Below the pieces are notes generated by a model, which worked only from the letters and a program-made list of their open reading frames with translations, did no database searches and was not told the origin of the DNA. A stretch of DNA of 64,000 nucleotides from Argentina anserina (lineage: Eukaryota; Streptophyta; Magnoliopsida; Rosales; Rosaceae), in NCBI RefSeq assembly GCF_933775445.1, contig NC_065875.1:19157555-19221554 (forward strand), in the 5' to 3' direction. Below, piece by piece: positions 23,271 to 33,858 of this stretch. Made by a program: the position numbers and the translations under genes. Each line of letters starts with the position of its first letter. Position 1 is the first letter of the stretch.

Positions 23271-24690
23271 CTAGCCTATTAATGGCTTACGTATGTACAT
23301 ACGTGAATCAAACAATTTGATCAATTGTGCAACATATTATTACATTTCCATTTTGTGTATGGATTATAAATTTGGGTTATAATAATTGGTTGTCTGAGTT
23401 GTATTGAGAACTCAGAATTGATCCGCTGTTACACTTTAATGATTTCGATTTATTTGAGATTATTTTGTGTTTAACGACTTTAGAATTTTGAGTTTTTAAG
23501 CTCGAAATTTTGGGGTCGTTACAATTATTTTCTGCTTAATTTAGTTATGAGAATAACTAATTTTAAATTAATCAGAAAATATATATTGATTTAATTATAC
23601 AATTAAATAAATTTATTATTTTAATGTCATTAAAATATTCTATAAAATAGAAGCCTTGGCACTATAAATACCACTTCCAACATGAAGAGAATGAGACTTG
23701 AGCAGAAGAGAGAAAATCACTTGAGCAAGATCACTCTTGAGAAATCCCGAATCTCCCAAGTCCACGAAGAATTATCAAGGCACCAAATCGCTCGTTTTTC
23801 ATCAAATCCAAATCCAAACTTAAATTATCAAGATCAAGTTCATGTCATTTTTTAGCCAAGTTACATACATAGATAGAATTAGAGGAGTTCATAAAGATCG
23901 TAACATCGCGTTTAATTATCAATAAATTGCATTTTATTTATATACGTGTCTGCACTCTTATTTGTTTTCAGATTTTCATTCTACAACATACCCAGCCTTC
24001 TAAGCCTTGATGTGAGGCCTCGACCCTCAAGCTCACTCTTAAACACAAGCGTTGCAAAAGGTAAATGATTACCAGAAACCAAGAACCAATTATCACTAAC
24101 GTGCAAAGTGACATCCTATGCTCTTTAGGCATGAGAGTGAAATCCGTGCGTCAATTGATAGATCATCATCTTTCATACTGACTTGTTATTATGACTAGTG
24201 GGCATGCTGAGTTTGGGTTATCTTTTGGTTTCCATTACTTTGGTTGTGGACTTGTGGGGTATTTTAAGACTTTAAGTGAGGCTTCTTTGCCCAAACATTT
24301 CTTACAGCTTGTCAAAATTGTTAAACGTAACTAAGTTTGATCACCCTAAAGGGCACAAGCTTATGGGCATTTCGAGTGCATTTTGCTATAATACCACATA
24401 TATGGCAGCAGTAGCAGATCCTTGTGCGTTTGCAGTCGACATCATTTATATAACCTATGATGGTCTGTGAGGAATCGACATCGTAGGAGAAATTCAGTGT
24501 AAGGAATCGAATTACTGAATTAGTTCTGTGATGTAATCTCTGTTAAAAGAAAACACTTCTTTAAATTTCATTTCTGGGTCAAGATGTTTATTTTACTAAT
24601 TTTGCGTCATCTGAATGGAATGCAAGGGCAATGGTATAATAATTATGATGCTTCACGCTAGCACAAATTCTATTCAACATTGCCGAGGTG
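23271..24690. other. Intergenic; possible LTR-like stretch at about 23430-23990
   Basis: Around 23430-23990 the layout resembles a solo LTR: CTATAAATA at 23664, a transcribed-looking A/C-rich stretch, AATAAATTG near 23928 and an end TTCTACAACA. I could not find a second copy, PBS or target duplication, so this is weak. A 64-codon ORF at 24276-24470 is not recognisable. Confidence 0.25.
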
Positions 24691-24693
24691 CAT

Positions 24694-25462
24694 AGTGGCT
24701 ATATTGAAAAGAGGGGGTTGTAAGGTAGGCTACCAGTAGCAACAATATGAACAAAGATGGGATTGTTCGACACCATTTTGATCGATCTTTCAATATGCAA
24801 GCAAAGCTGGGAATCCTGGTATTGTGTTCCCAACATTAGAATTGATGAATAAGAATTATGAGGGGCTGAATTCTGCAACATGATAGATGGGGGTAAAGTT
24901 CAAAATTCCAGCAGATACAACTGATGCAACATATATAGATAATCACCATGTATGTGATGAGGTCTTTCAACTTACTCCGCAGTAAACATTACTATGGTAC
25001 ATTTCTCTTCCTAGGGACGAGAGAGCATAAGATCTCTGACAGCGTCCCAATAGCACCCATCATACAGATCAAATAATCTTGAATTCATGATAAACGTTAC
25101 AAAGAACTTAAGAAAGGAGAGAAACAAGACCTTACTGGTAACAATCAATATAGAAAATGATCCAATGCAATGACATAGACTAGTATAAGTATTCTCACCA
25201 CCATAACATTGATTAATGAGAGAAGATCTATATCGAGTTACGTTTGTCTGTTATTACTATCAGAAGACCAGTATCAACTATTCACCCTTTTTCAGGTCCT
25301 TGTTAGCAGAGCCATTGCCGTTAGTAGAGTCGTTTGAAAACTCACTGGAGATAGAGACGATTCAGTCACTAATTTTTCAGTAGAATACTTCTTAATTCTC
25401 AAGGAAATAAGAATGCTATATCGACATAATTCCTAATAAAGGGAAAACATACGAGACATTTG
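24694..25462 (-). pseudogene. Duplicated fragment: 3' end of VTT/SNARE-associated gene plus its downstream flank
   Basis: This segment matches 35892-36592 in the same orientation over about 700-770 bp. Shared strings include AGTGGCTATATTGA, GTGATGAGGTCTTTCAACTT, CATAAGATCTCTGACA and CAGTCACTAATTTTTCAG. It holds about 180 bp of the last coding exon of the gene at 36411-37789 (minus strand) and the non-coding DNA downstream of it. At about 25341-25360 one base is missing compared with the source, which shifts the frame. Several small insertions occur. It is a non-functional partial copy about 11 kb from the source. Confidence 0.88.
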
Positions 25463-25683
25463 ACATTTTAGAATGACAATATAAACACTTAGTTTTCACT
25501 AACAAAACCAGTATTAAGTATTAACATCCAGTACGTATTACCATCCTCCGACACACTTAATAAGTACATATCACTACGTTGTCCACGTAAAAGACAATCG
25601 GTACCCTTCTTACGATCATCTTAGTAAGAATGAGATCGAGGCAATCTGCAATCTTTGATTCTTCTGCCTTAACTCAGAAAATT

Positions 25684-26175
25684 CTACGATGGAGCGCTGC
25701 ATTGTATCCAAATTGGGCCATCTGGGGAAGAATGAGAAGCAATCTTTTGATTCTTCCGCCTTCGGGCTATCTTTGGAATGGGGTTGCCAAGCTTCGATTC
25801 ATTTGCAATGCGGCCATCTTTGGAGGGGGGACTGGCAACCTCCGGTTCTTCTGACCCAGGGTCTGGAACAACTTTGTCAGGAACAGCGGCTCTGAAATAG
25901 TTTGCTCCATCGTAGTGATCAGGATGAAAGGGATCATAGTCGCTGATAACAAAAACACAATGGCCTGTCCTTGTCATCTCTTGGAGACGACGGCGCATCT
26001 CCACAGATTTATGGTAGTTCTTGGTACCCGGTTCAAAAGGGTTACCGCCTTCAAGCTCCGGATATACAAGCGGTCGAATATCATACGGAGGTAGCTTGCC
26101 TAGTTTGGCCAACAATCCTTTCTTCTTCTTTGCTGGTGCTCCGAGAGCTGCCGCATTGACCGCTTTCGAATTCAT
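25684..26175 (-). CDS. Uncharacterised 163-residue plant protein
   Basis: Single-exon reading frame on the minus strand. I chose the ATG at 26173-26175 (MNSKAVNAAALG) because the in-frame codons before it contain no ATG and run into a MITE. The N-terminus is Ala/Lys-rich (APAKKKKGLLAKLGKLP). The centre is acidic and aromatic-rich (PPYDIRPLVYPELEGGNPF, DYDPFHPDHYDGANYFRAA), which looks like conserved protein sequence and not chance. The tail (after about residue 115) is Pro/Lys-rich and low in structure. I do not recognise the family. A basic, Ala-rich start would fit an organelle-targeting peptide, but that is a guess. The true C-terminus could differ if there is a downstream exon. Confidence 0.55.
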   Translation of the reverse strand: MNSKAVNAAALGAPAKKKKGLLAKLGKLPPYDIRPLVYPELEGGNPFEPGTKNYHKSVEMRRRLQEMTRTGHCVFVISDYDPFHPDHYDGANYFRAAVPDKVVPDPGSEEPEVASPPSKDGRIANESKLGNPIPKIARRRKNQKIASHSSPDGPIWIQCSAPS

Positions 26176-26234
26176 GATTGGAATTTGGGGCTTAGGGTTG
26201 AGTCTCGTTCTCGGGATTCCAAGAGATGTGAGGA

Positions 26235-26369
26235 TTAATCTACTATATATCAATATATGTTATACATCTCATAGTTGACAATGAATGTTATTTGTCTGAC
26301 CCAACTCACAAAATATTATTGACTGTCGGATGTGGGATGTATAACATACATTGATGTATACTAAAATTT
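26235..26369. mobile_element. MITE family B, copy 1 (about 135 bp)
   Basis: Inverted repeat ends: TATCAATATATGTTATACAT at the left and, inverted, CATCAATGTATGTTATACAT at the right. The copy at 53710-53856 shares the ends and the centre (GTTGACAAT..AATATTATT, ACTCACAAAATA, GTCGGATGTG). It lies about 60 bp upstream of the start codon of the 163-residue gene. Confidence 0.82.
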
Positions 26370-28168
26370 TCTGAAATATGCATATTGAAATGTTCCATGA
26401 AAAAATGATCCGAGTCCGAGAAATTATAGTAGTTGAACATGTGTCCCTCTTTTTATTGATCCAGTCATCCAGAGTCCAGACCACCATGTCAGCATGACAC
26501 CTGGTTATTCGGTCTTAGGATATTTACGCTTTTAGAACATCGTAATTAGGTTTTTCGGATTGACCATATATATATATATATATATATATAAAGGTTTACA
26601 AATTAATCTCTAGCCATGATATTTCAAATTTACCTTTCATAATCTCTAGCCGTAATTAGGTTTTTTTAATGTCAACAGCTTCACTAATTTTAAAAATTCC
26701 CAAATTATCCCATGCAGATACAAAGTTCACTAAAATTAATGAAAATCAGAAGGGGTTATTACCGTAACATACCAGAATAATTCTTGAAATATAAATACCA
26801 AAGTCTAGAACCGTGCGGCATGAAGAGAAGAATTGCACGATCTAGAGATGAGGGAAACTGTCCGGCACACGTTCTCAAACAAAGACTACACTCTCACAAT
26901 TTATGATTCACAATTCATACAAAAGAGAGGTAGATCAAAATCAGGATCAAATTATCATGCATCAGCAGACTGTTTGCAGATTCGTTGATGTCAAATTATC
27001 TTAGACATGTCATTCATGTATAATGTGAAGGAAATTGGATAAGTTGTTTTTCATATGTATTCATATTCTCAGATAATCTTAGATTTTAAGAATTGATTCT
27101 GGGAAGAATGTGTTTGTGTTTTTTGGTGAATTAGATACAGAGCAATGGGTTCGTTGGTTATGATGATTGGGTTATCAAGTAGGGAATTAGATTTTCATTC
27201 TATTTGAGATTTTATTGACCTCGATAAGTTAATGAAAGTGTTTTTATGATTTTGTTCAGTTTTGGATCCGTTTGATTTAGTATGAAACTAATTTGTTATG
27301 AAAGTGATAAAATGTTAATCCATCAATCATGATTTCTAATCATCTGTCTTGGTGATTGCAGGGGTCATGACTGAAATTATAATAGGGAGACTTGAGGAAT
27401 GAGAAGGTAAGGCATGCTTTACCGGTTGTCCTTATTTCAAATCAAAGTTTTATTCACGCAAGTGAAGGTGTTTTCTTCTCCTTCAAGTCTTGGAGAATTT
27501 ATATAAGGGGGTTTAAACCATGTGAGTCTTCTCTGAATCTCTAAAACTGATGCAGAGATAATGGATTTCAATAATAGTACAATGGCCTACAGTGGCTTAC
27601 TGAGTTCTCATATGTTATATTTTTATTAGAGAAAATATTTGATTGGATTTGAAGAGCTTTGATTGGATCCCAACCCAAGTTGGTTGGTTCTTTGATTATT
27701 CTCTTTAGTATTGCAATTTATTTTTTTCCAAATGATTGAAATAACTCTGTTGTACTTCTTTCCAAAGTGCCTTCACTTGCAACTGACATAACTCATTACT
27801 GCAAACTGATTTAGATCGGCAACTGAGTTATAATGGATCAAAACAATAAGATCGCACTATACTATACCAGGAAGCAATGACAACATGTCTCAGTATTGGT
27901 AATTCCATGATGTCATTTAATCTGTTTGTGGCTCCATTGAGACGTTTGTTCTAATAGGGTCAGTTTCTTCACTTTGTTAACTAATTTTTAATTGCATATC
28001 ACCAATTGGTTAGGTTTCCAACTATAAAAAAGCTGTTGGTTTTAAATTTTTAGTTGCTCTGAACTTATATGCATGGAAGGTTATACTAGAGTTTCTTTTC
28101 TTTAAAATTAAAGCAAGAGGATGAGTGTTTAAATGCATATATCATTGATCAATAATTCAATATGATCA
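26370..28168. other. Intergenic, no supported gene
   Basis: Includes a (TA)n run at about 26565-26592. The interval 26800-28000 has the base composition of a transcribed non-coding region with possible splice sites, but no open frame of note. Confidence 0.4.
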
Positions 28169-28176
28169 ATTACGGC

Positions 28177-28776
28177 TAGAGGTGGCAAACGGGCCGGGCC
28201 GGCCCATTTTATGCGGGCCAAAACCGTGTATGTACCGTGCTCGGGCCGGCCCATTTATGTATTGTGTCGGGCTCGGCCCAGCCCATTGGCTTAAACATTA
28301 GGCCTGGCCCGGCCCACGGCCCAAGCCCATGTCGGGTCGGGCCATCCTATTTGCATTATAATGTTTTATTAAAATAAAAAAAATTGTAATTAGAATATTT
28401 ATCTTATATAACTATTTTACAATAGTAAAATAAATAAAATACTATAATATATTTCATAATCTTATTTCTAAAATGTTACATATGTAAAACAATGGCATTT
28501 TTCTTCATTATTTGATAATATTTGTGAAATAATAAAGTTAAAATAATGAAATAGTCAAAATAGTTTGATTTAAAATGTCTAATATTTAATTATCATTATT
28601 ATAATTGTTTAAAAAATTATATAAAGGATATAAAATTATGTGTTTAATGGGCCGGCCCATGAATTATCGTGTTCGGGCCGTGTCGGGCTCAAAACGGACT
28701 CGGGCAGTGCCAGGCTGATTTTTAATGAGCCGGGCCCATACCGGACTCGGTCTTTTCGGCCCACTTGTCACCTCTA
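28177..28776. mobile_element. 600-bp non-autonomous hAT element with 8-bp TSD
   Basis: The left end TAGAGGTGGCAAACGGGCC and the right end, inverted, TAGAGGTGACAAGTGGGCC form the TIR typical of plant Ac-like hAT elements. The target duplications ATTACGGC (28169-28176) and ATTACGAC (28777-28784) differ at one base. Both ends have GGGCCGG-rich subterminal regions around a very AT-rich core of about 270 bp. No coding capacity. Confidence 0.9.
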
Positions 28777-29076
28777 ATTACGACATGTTAGTATATGTTA
28801 TCACCCCTTAAAAGTATTCAATTCTTGTTTCAGTTTGACACTATTGTGAATTGCTCCATAATATGTTCCTATTTTGCTTCAAATTATAGTTTGCAACTCT
28901 TTATTTGTTCTTTACACGGTTACAAGTAATGCTATGAGTTTTATTCTCTGCATTTGGGAATAGAGAAGTAACTGATGTGCTTTCTCTTATATTTGAATCT
29001 TTGATGAAGCCTAGTTGTTTCTTTTTCTGTCAGTATGTAGTAAGTCCAATCATTAAAAAAAACTAAATACTGCGAC

Positions 29077-29238
29077 AAGGTGTTTGATCAACTTACATCT
29101 TTTTGCAACCACCAAAAACAAGTCCTTTTGCTATTTGTTGAATTTGTCATGTGTTTGAAGGTGTTTGATCAACTTATATCCTTTTGCAGCCACCAAAAAG
29201 AAGTCATTTTGCTATTTGTTGAATTTGTCACGTGTTTG
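29077..29238 (+). repeat. Tandem duplication, 2 x 81 bp
   Basis: Two adjacent 81-bp units starting AAGGTGTTTGATCAACTTA (29077 and 29158). Since 81 is 27 codons, the open frame at 29080-29301 reads a doubled 27-residue motif (VFDQL-S-C-HQK-LLFVEFV). I do not recognise it as a protein, so coding is unproven. Confidence 0.85.
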
Positions 29239-29998
29239 TATATATTTTCTTTTCATTGGTGTCCTCAGGCGTTTAACTTGGAGCATATACAAGTTTGTTG
29301 ATTGTGTTTCTATAGCTGCATGGACTGATTATGTATAAATGTTTATTCTTTTTTTCCACAATTGTATATGTTTGAAGAGAATGAAATGAAGATTACAACT
29401 TTGCTTCATAACAACATAAGAAGCCAACTCTAACATCTTTGTTTCCATTCAACTGTATGCAAATGATCTATTTCCTTGGACCGAGTATATGAATGTATAT
29501 GTTAGGTTGACTTGATATATTTTTACTTTTAATTTTTTTAAAGTATACTATGTCATATTTATGCCGCACTTCTCATATACGAAGTTTAAAATTTGCAGTA
29601 TGATTTGGTGACAGTTTTACGTTAAAGACGGTAAATAGAAATCTGCAGCAAACTCAAAGATAACTTATCAAATTTAGTTACACATTGACCTTCAAATGGT
29701 ATTCAGTGATACATCAAATGCATATAGTATATGCATGATCACAAATAGAATAACATCAGAAGTAAATCTATAATCAAATACAAGATAATTACGCGGGGGG
29801 GGGGGGGGGGGGAAATGATATGAAACACTTCGGCAATAAATGATTCGGCTCGCAAGCTAAAACACTGTCATTTCACACATGCGAAAATATTCCTCAATTT
29901 TTTGAAAGTTTGCAATGTTTTTGTTCCAGATAGAATTGTCAATTTTTAAAATTTGGCAACAACATTTTCACACGCGTGAGCGTGTCCTTTCGTACGTG
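29239..29998. other. Intergenic with an 18-base G homopolymer
   Basis: No supported gene. An uninterrupted run of 18 G lies at 29795-29812, just upstream of the Helitron-like end. Confidence 0.6.
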
Positions 29999-30021
29999 CA
30001 TCGCACGAGCAGGAAGGCTAG
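29993..30021 (+). mobile_element. Helitron-like 3' terminus
   Basis: The sequence CGTGCATCGCACG can form a hairpin (stem CGTGC/GCACG). It is followed after 11 bases by CTAG (30018-30021) and then T. This hairpin plus CTRR end is the mark of plant Helitron 3' ends. A second short palindrome, CACGCGTGAGCGTG, lies about 20 bp upstream. The 5' end (TC...) was not found, so the extent to the left is unknown. Confidence 0.5.
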
Positions 30022-30034
30022 TATACCATAATAT

Positions 30035-30469
30035 ATGATTACCAAGTATGAATGTCTTTGTGGAAATTCATATGGATCTAGGTTGAGAAGTTCACGAAAA
30101 AACCCTAAACAACCCGTGGGCTCCATGGCGTCGCCACTCTTCCATGGGAGGAGTCAGCGCTGCTTTTCTGATGACGTCGTAGAGGAAGCTCAATGGCGAT
30201 CATGCGATGGCACTGGTGAGAATATCCAGCAGCCCATTGAAGATCTTAACGTTTTCGTCGGTGATCGAAACTATGCCTACAAGGTCGTGGTGTTTCAAAA
30301 CCTTGATGACCTTGGAGTGGTTGATAGTGGCGCAAGGAAGGAGATATCGATCTTGGCCAAGCCGATTAGACTGGATCCTATGGTCAGATGGGATCTTTTT
30401 CTTGGGATGGAATTGCAAGAGTGGTTGTCAATAGTGCATGCGGTTTTGGGGCACGATGGTGGTAACTGA
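30035..30469 (+). other. Open reading frame of 144 codons, unrecognised
   Basis: Single open frame that begins just after the Helitron-like end and stops about 120 bp before the hAT insertion. A second ATG (MASPLFHGR, 30125) is a more usual start. The composition looks protein-like in places (DRNYAYKVVVFQNLDDLGVVDSG), but I recognise no family. Could be a remnant of a host gene or of transposon cargo. Confidence 0.3.
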
Positions 30470-30597
30470 CAACGGTGGTTGGTTGGTCGTACGTATTAGT
30501 GCTTTTCCGATTGGCGAACGGGTCGGCAGTGCTCAACTGTAGCAGCTTTGGCAGCCCAAGCCTGGGCCTGGACCTAGGGTTTAAAGTTTATATACAT

Positions 30598-33500
30598 CAG
30601 AGCCGACTCTTGACATGTGCAATGTGGGCACACGCACAGGGCCTCAAGTTTTCAAAGTGTCTTTAATGTCCACTGTGTATTTATAATATATAAACTGTAA
30701 TTGTAAATTAATCTAAAAGTCAAACAAAATTCCCTAAAATAAGATTCTTGTCGGAAAAAGAAGAAGAGTTTAGTCTGTTCAAAGACTTCTCTCATCCAAT
30801 TTTTCTCTCCTCTCCTTATTCACTTCTTCCCTCTGCCGATCTGCTATTCTGCCATACAACTCATATTTTCCTAATCGTTTCAATGATTTGGATGGAGGAC
30901 TGAGGGTGAACAAGGCAACAAGCAATCCATTTATCCTGCAATTTAGGGGTCTCATCGATCTATTGATTCACTTCTATCAAGGTGAGTTTTCACTTCCCAA
31001 ATCTCAATATCCCATTTGTGTATCTCTGATTCTCTCATTCTCTAATTGTTATTTTCATTCACATTGACTTAATTTTAGAAATATGGCTCCTAAAAGAAAA
31101 GGTTTGTGTGGATATGCAAAACGTTTGATATCAAAGAGAAGAATAGTGTTGGAGAATTCTATGAAGGGAAGTATGGATAAGTTCATCACTAGAAAAGAAA
31201 AACGATTGGGTGAAAATAATGAGAATTTAGTCAATGAAGAGGCAGAAAAGCATAAAGAACCAGAAATTTTGGGTGAAATAAATGAAAATTTAGTCAATGA
31301 GGAGGAAGAAGAGCTTAGAGATGTAGAAAGTTTGGGTGAAAAGAATGAAAATTTAGTCAATGAAGAGGCAAAAGATGCAGAACAGAATGACAATGTGATT
31401 CCCATAAGTATTTTTGATCCAAGAAATTGGGATAGCTTGGATAAAGAATTGATAGACCTGTTGGCAGAAAAGGGTCCTCAGAGAGATCTTTCAATCGAAC
31501 ATAGTCATGCAGACAAGTTCAAAAGACGTTTCAGCTCTAAGTTTTACACTCGATATTTAGGAAATGGAGAGAAACATGACAGAGAGTGGCTAGTCTATTC
31601 AAAGGAGCTCGATAAAGTCTTTTGCTTTTGTTGCAAATTATTTAAAAGAGGGCCAATGAGAGGTCAATTATCTAATGATGGGATGAATGATTGGAGTCAT
31701 CTTGGCAAGAGACTTAAGGACCACGAAATGAGCGTTGATCATCTCCTCAATGCAAATACTTGGAGTGATTTGCGTCTCAGATTGGAGAGGCATGAAACTA
31801 TTGATAAAGCTTATCAATACCAAATTAGGAAAGAGAAGGAACACTGGAGGAATGTGCTGAAGAGAATAATTGCAATTGTGAAATTTCTTGCCAAATACAA
31901 CTTAGCTTTTCGTGGAACTAATGAGAGGCTTTATGAACCGGATAATGGTCACTTTTTGGGTGCAGTTGAGATGATGGCAGAATGTGAAGAAGTGATGGAG
32001 GAGCATTGTCGACGCATAATCAGTTCTGAAATTCATATCCATTATCTTGGTCACAACATCCAGAATGAGTTGTTGCATATGATGGTTGTTGAGATCAAAG
32101 GTGAAATCATAACAAAAAAATGTGCTGAATACTTCTCTGTGATTCTCGATTGCACATCGGATATTAGTCACCAAGAACAAATGTCTTTGATTCTTAGATG
32201 TGTGAATGTTTCTAAGAGTCCAATACAAATTGAAGAGTTCTTCTTGGAGTTTCTACATGTGCATGACACTTCTGGTCAGAGATTATTTGAGGAGCTGGAG
32301 GTTGTGTTACATTCTTTGAATCTTGATATCAATAATGTTAGAGGAAAAGGATACGACAATGGGTCAAATATGAAAGGGAAACACCAAGGGGTACAGAAAA
32401 AGCTACTAGATATCAATCCTAGACCATTTTACACTCCATGTGGTTGCCATTGTCTAAACTTAACTCTATGTGATGTAACTAATTCTTGTGGGAAAGCAGT
32501 AGATTTTTTTGGAGTCTTGCAACGTATTTATACCTTATTTGCAGGCTCTATAAAACGGTGGCAAATTTTGAAAGACAATGTAAAAGGTCTGACTCTCAAA
32601 CCATTATCCACTACACGTTGGGAAAGTCGTATTGAGAGTGTTAAGCCTCTGCGATTCAATGCTCTTCATATAAGAGAAGCACTACTTCAGCTGGCAGATA
32701 TTGACAAGGATCCAAAAATTAAAAGTGGTGCAAAGTTGATTGCAACTAATGAGCTAGGTGACTTTGAATTTTTGATGAGCTTGGTGATATGGTATGAAAT
32801 ATTAGATTCTTTTAATACTGTCAGCAAAGTGCTCCAATCTGATGATATGCAAATTGATGTTGCCATAAATTATGTGAAAGGTCTTATTGCTTGGCTTGAT
32901 CGGTTTAGAGAATCTGGATTCACAAATGCACGTAAGGATGCTAAAGATATTGCTGATACATTAAAGGTTGCTTCTGTTTTTCCAGAAAGACGTCAAATTC
33001 AGAGGAAAAGATTCTTTGATGAAAGTAGCAGTGAGCCATCACCATCATCTTCAGGTGAGGCATCCTTCAGAGTGCATTATTTCATGTTTATTATAGATCA
33101 AGCTAAGGGCTCATTAATCAGAAGGTTTGAACAATATCAACAATATGAAGATATTTTTGGGTTTATATTCACTTCCGAATCTTTATGCTCCATGCATGAT
33201 GATGATCTAGAAATGCTTGTATTCATCTTGAGATTACTTTGCGACATGGAGAGAGTTCAGATGTTGAGTGGGGAAGCCTTATTTAGAGAACTAAAATTGT
33301 TAAGGGAGGTATTATCTATGGGGAAGATGGTTGCTGCAGATATATTGAGTTTTTTACAAGAAATTAATACTTTTCCAGTTGCTAAAATTACTTATAGGAT
33401 CTTGTTGACGGTGTCGGTTACCGTTGCTTCTGCTGAGAGGATTTTTTCCAAGTTGAAGTTATTGAAATCTTACTTACGATCAACTATGTCGCAAGAAAGA

Positions 33501-33850
33501 TTAAATGGACTTGCTTTAATTTCAATTGAGAATGAAATGCTTGGAAAGATTAGCTGTAACAAACTGATTGATGACTTTGCAGCTAAGAAGGCAAGGAGAA
33601 AAATATTCAAATGAAAGCCTAATGATAGGAGATAAGCTTAGTAAGCCTTATTATTTTGTAAGCTTAATTTGTAATCTGAGATTTTGTAATGAATGTCCAA
33701 TGATTGTTGCAATGGTTTTCGTAATCAATTAATATATGACTTTGCAAATGTTATAATTTTAAGTTTTCAATTGACTTGATATGTGATTTGAGTTTAGGGC
33801 CGCATTTTAAACTTTCGCACATGGTCCTCATAATGTTTGAGCCGGCCCTG
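30598..33850 (+). mobile_element. Intact hAT transposon (3.25 kb) with perfect 8-bp TSD
   Basis: The ends CAGAGCCGACTC (left) and, inverted, CAGGGCCGGCTC (right) form the TIR. ATATACAT flanks both sides exactly (30590-30597 and 33851-33858). One long uninterrupted transposase frame (31083-33614) lies inside, with AT-rich flanking untranslated DNA. Perfect target duplications and an unbroken frame indicate a recent insertion and make it a candidate autonomous element. Confidence 0.95.
31083..33614 (+). CDS. hAT transposase, TTF-type zinc finger / DUF4371 class (ZMYM1-like)
   Basis: 843-residue enzyme that would excise and reinsert hAT elements. The N-terminal basic region is followed by three imperfect repeats containing ENLVNEE (about 39-98). 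Next come a TTF-type zinc finger (YSKELDKVFCFCCKLF to HLGKRLKDHEMSVDH, about 174-221) and the DUF4371/RNase H-like core with first acidic block ILDCTSDISHQEQMSLILR (about 354-372). A second block GYDNGSNMKGKHQG (about 424-437) follows, then the CGCHCLNL motif and the RW motif (STTRWESRIESVK). The C-terminal hAT dimerisation domain reads SAERIFSKLKLLKSYLRSTM. No internal stop or frameshift; length is normal for the family. It lies 485 bp inside the left TIR. Whether it is expressed or active cannot be told from the sequence. Confidence 0.95.
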   Translation: MAPKRKGLCGYAKRLISKRRIVLENSMKGSMDKFITRKEKRLGENNENLVNEEAEKHKEPEILGEINENLVNEEEEELRDVESLGEKNENLVNEEAKDAEQNDNVIPISIFDPRNWDSLDKELIDLLAEKGPQRDLSIEHSHADKFKRRFSSKFYTRYLGNGEKHDREWLVYSKELDKVFCFCCKLFKRGPMRGQLSNDGMNDWSHLGKRLKDHEMSVDHLLNANTWSDLRLRLERHETIDKAYQYQIRKEKEHWRNVLKRIIAIVKFLAKYNLAFRGTNERLYEPDNGHFLGAVEMMAECEEVMEEHCRRIISSEIHIHYLGHNIQNELLHMMVVEIKGEIITKKCAEYFSVILDCTSDISHQEQMSLILRCVNVSKSPIQIEEFFLEFLHVHDTSGQRLFEELEVVLHSLNLDINNVRGKGYDNGSNMKGKHQGVQKKLLDINPRPFYTPCGCHCLNLTLCDVTNSCGKAVDFFGVLQRIYTLFAGSIKRWQILKDNVKGLTLKPLSTTRWESRIESVKPLRFNALHIREALLQLADIDKDPKIKSGAKLIATNELGDFEFLMSLVIWYEILDSFNTVSKVLQSDDMQIDVAINYVKGLIAWLDRFRESGFTNARKDAKDIADTLKVASVFPERRQIQRKRFFDESSSEPSPSSSGEASFRVHYFMFIIDQAKGSLIRRFEQYQQYEDIFGFIFTSESLCSMHDDDLEMLVFILRLLCDMERVQMLSGEALFRELKLLREVLSMGKMVAADILSFLQEINTFPVAKITYRILLTVSVTVASAERIFSKLKLLKSYLRSTMSQERLNGLALISIENEMLGKISCNKLIDDFAAKKARRKIFK

Positions 33851-33858
33851 ATATACAT

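Noticed and set aside
23430..23990. Solo LTR of a Gypsy-type element
   Set aside because: TATA-like and terminal signals are suggestive, but there is no second LTR, primer site or target duplication to support it.
24276..24470. 64-codon ORF reading GHKLMGISSAFCYNTTYMAA
   Set aside because: It looks faintly protein-like, but I could not place it in a family or find flanking exons.
26176..26253. Longer N-terminus for the 163-residue protein
   Set aside because: The extra codons start from TTG and lie partly in a MITE; the first ATG is at 26175.
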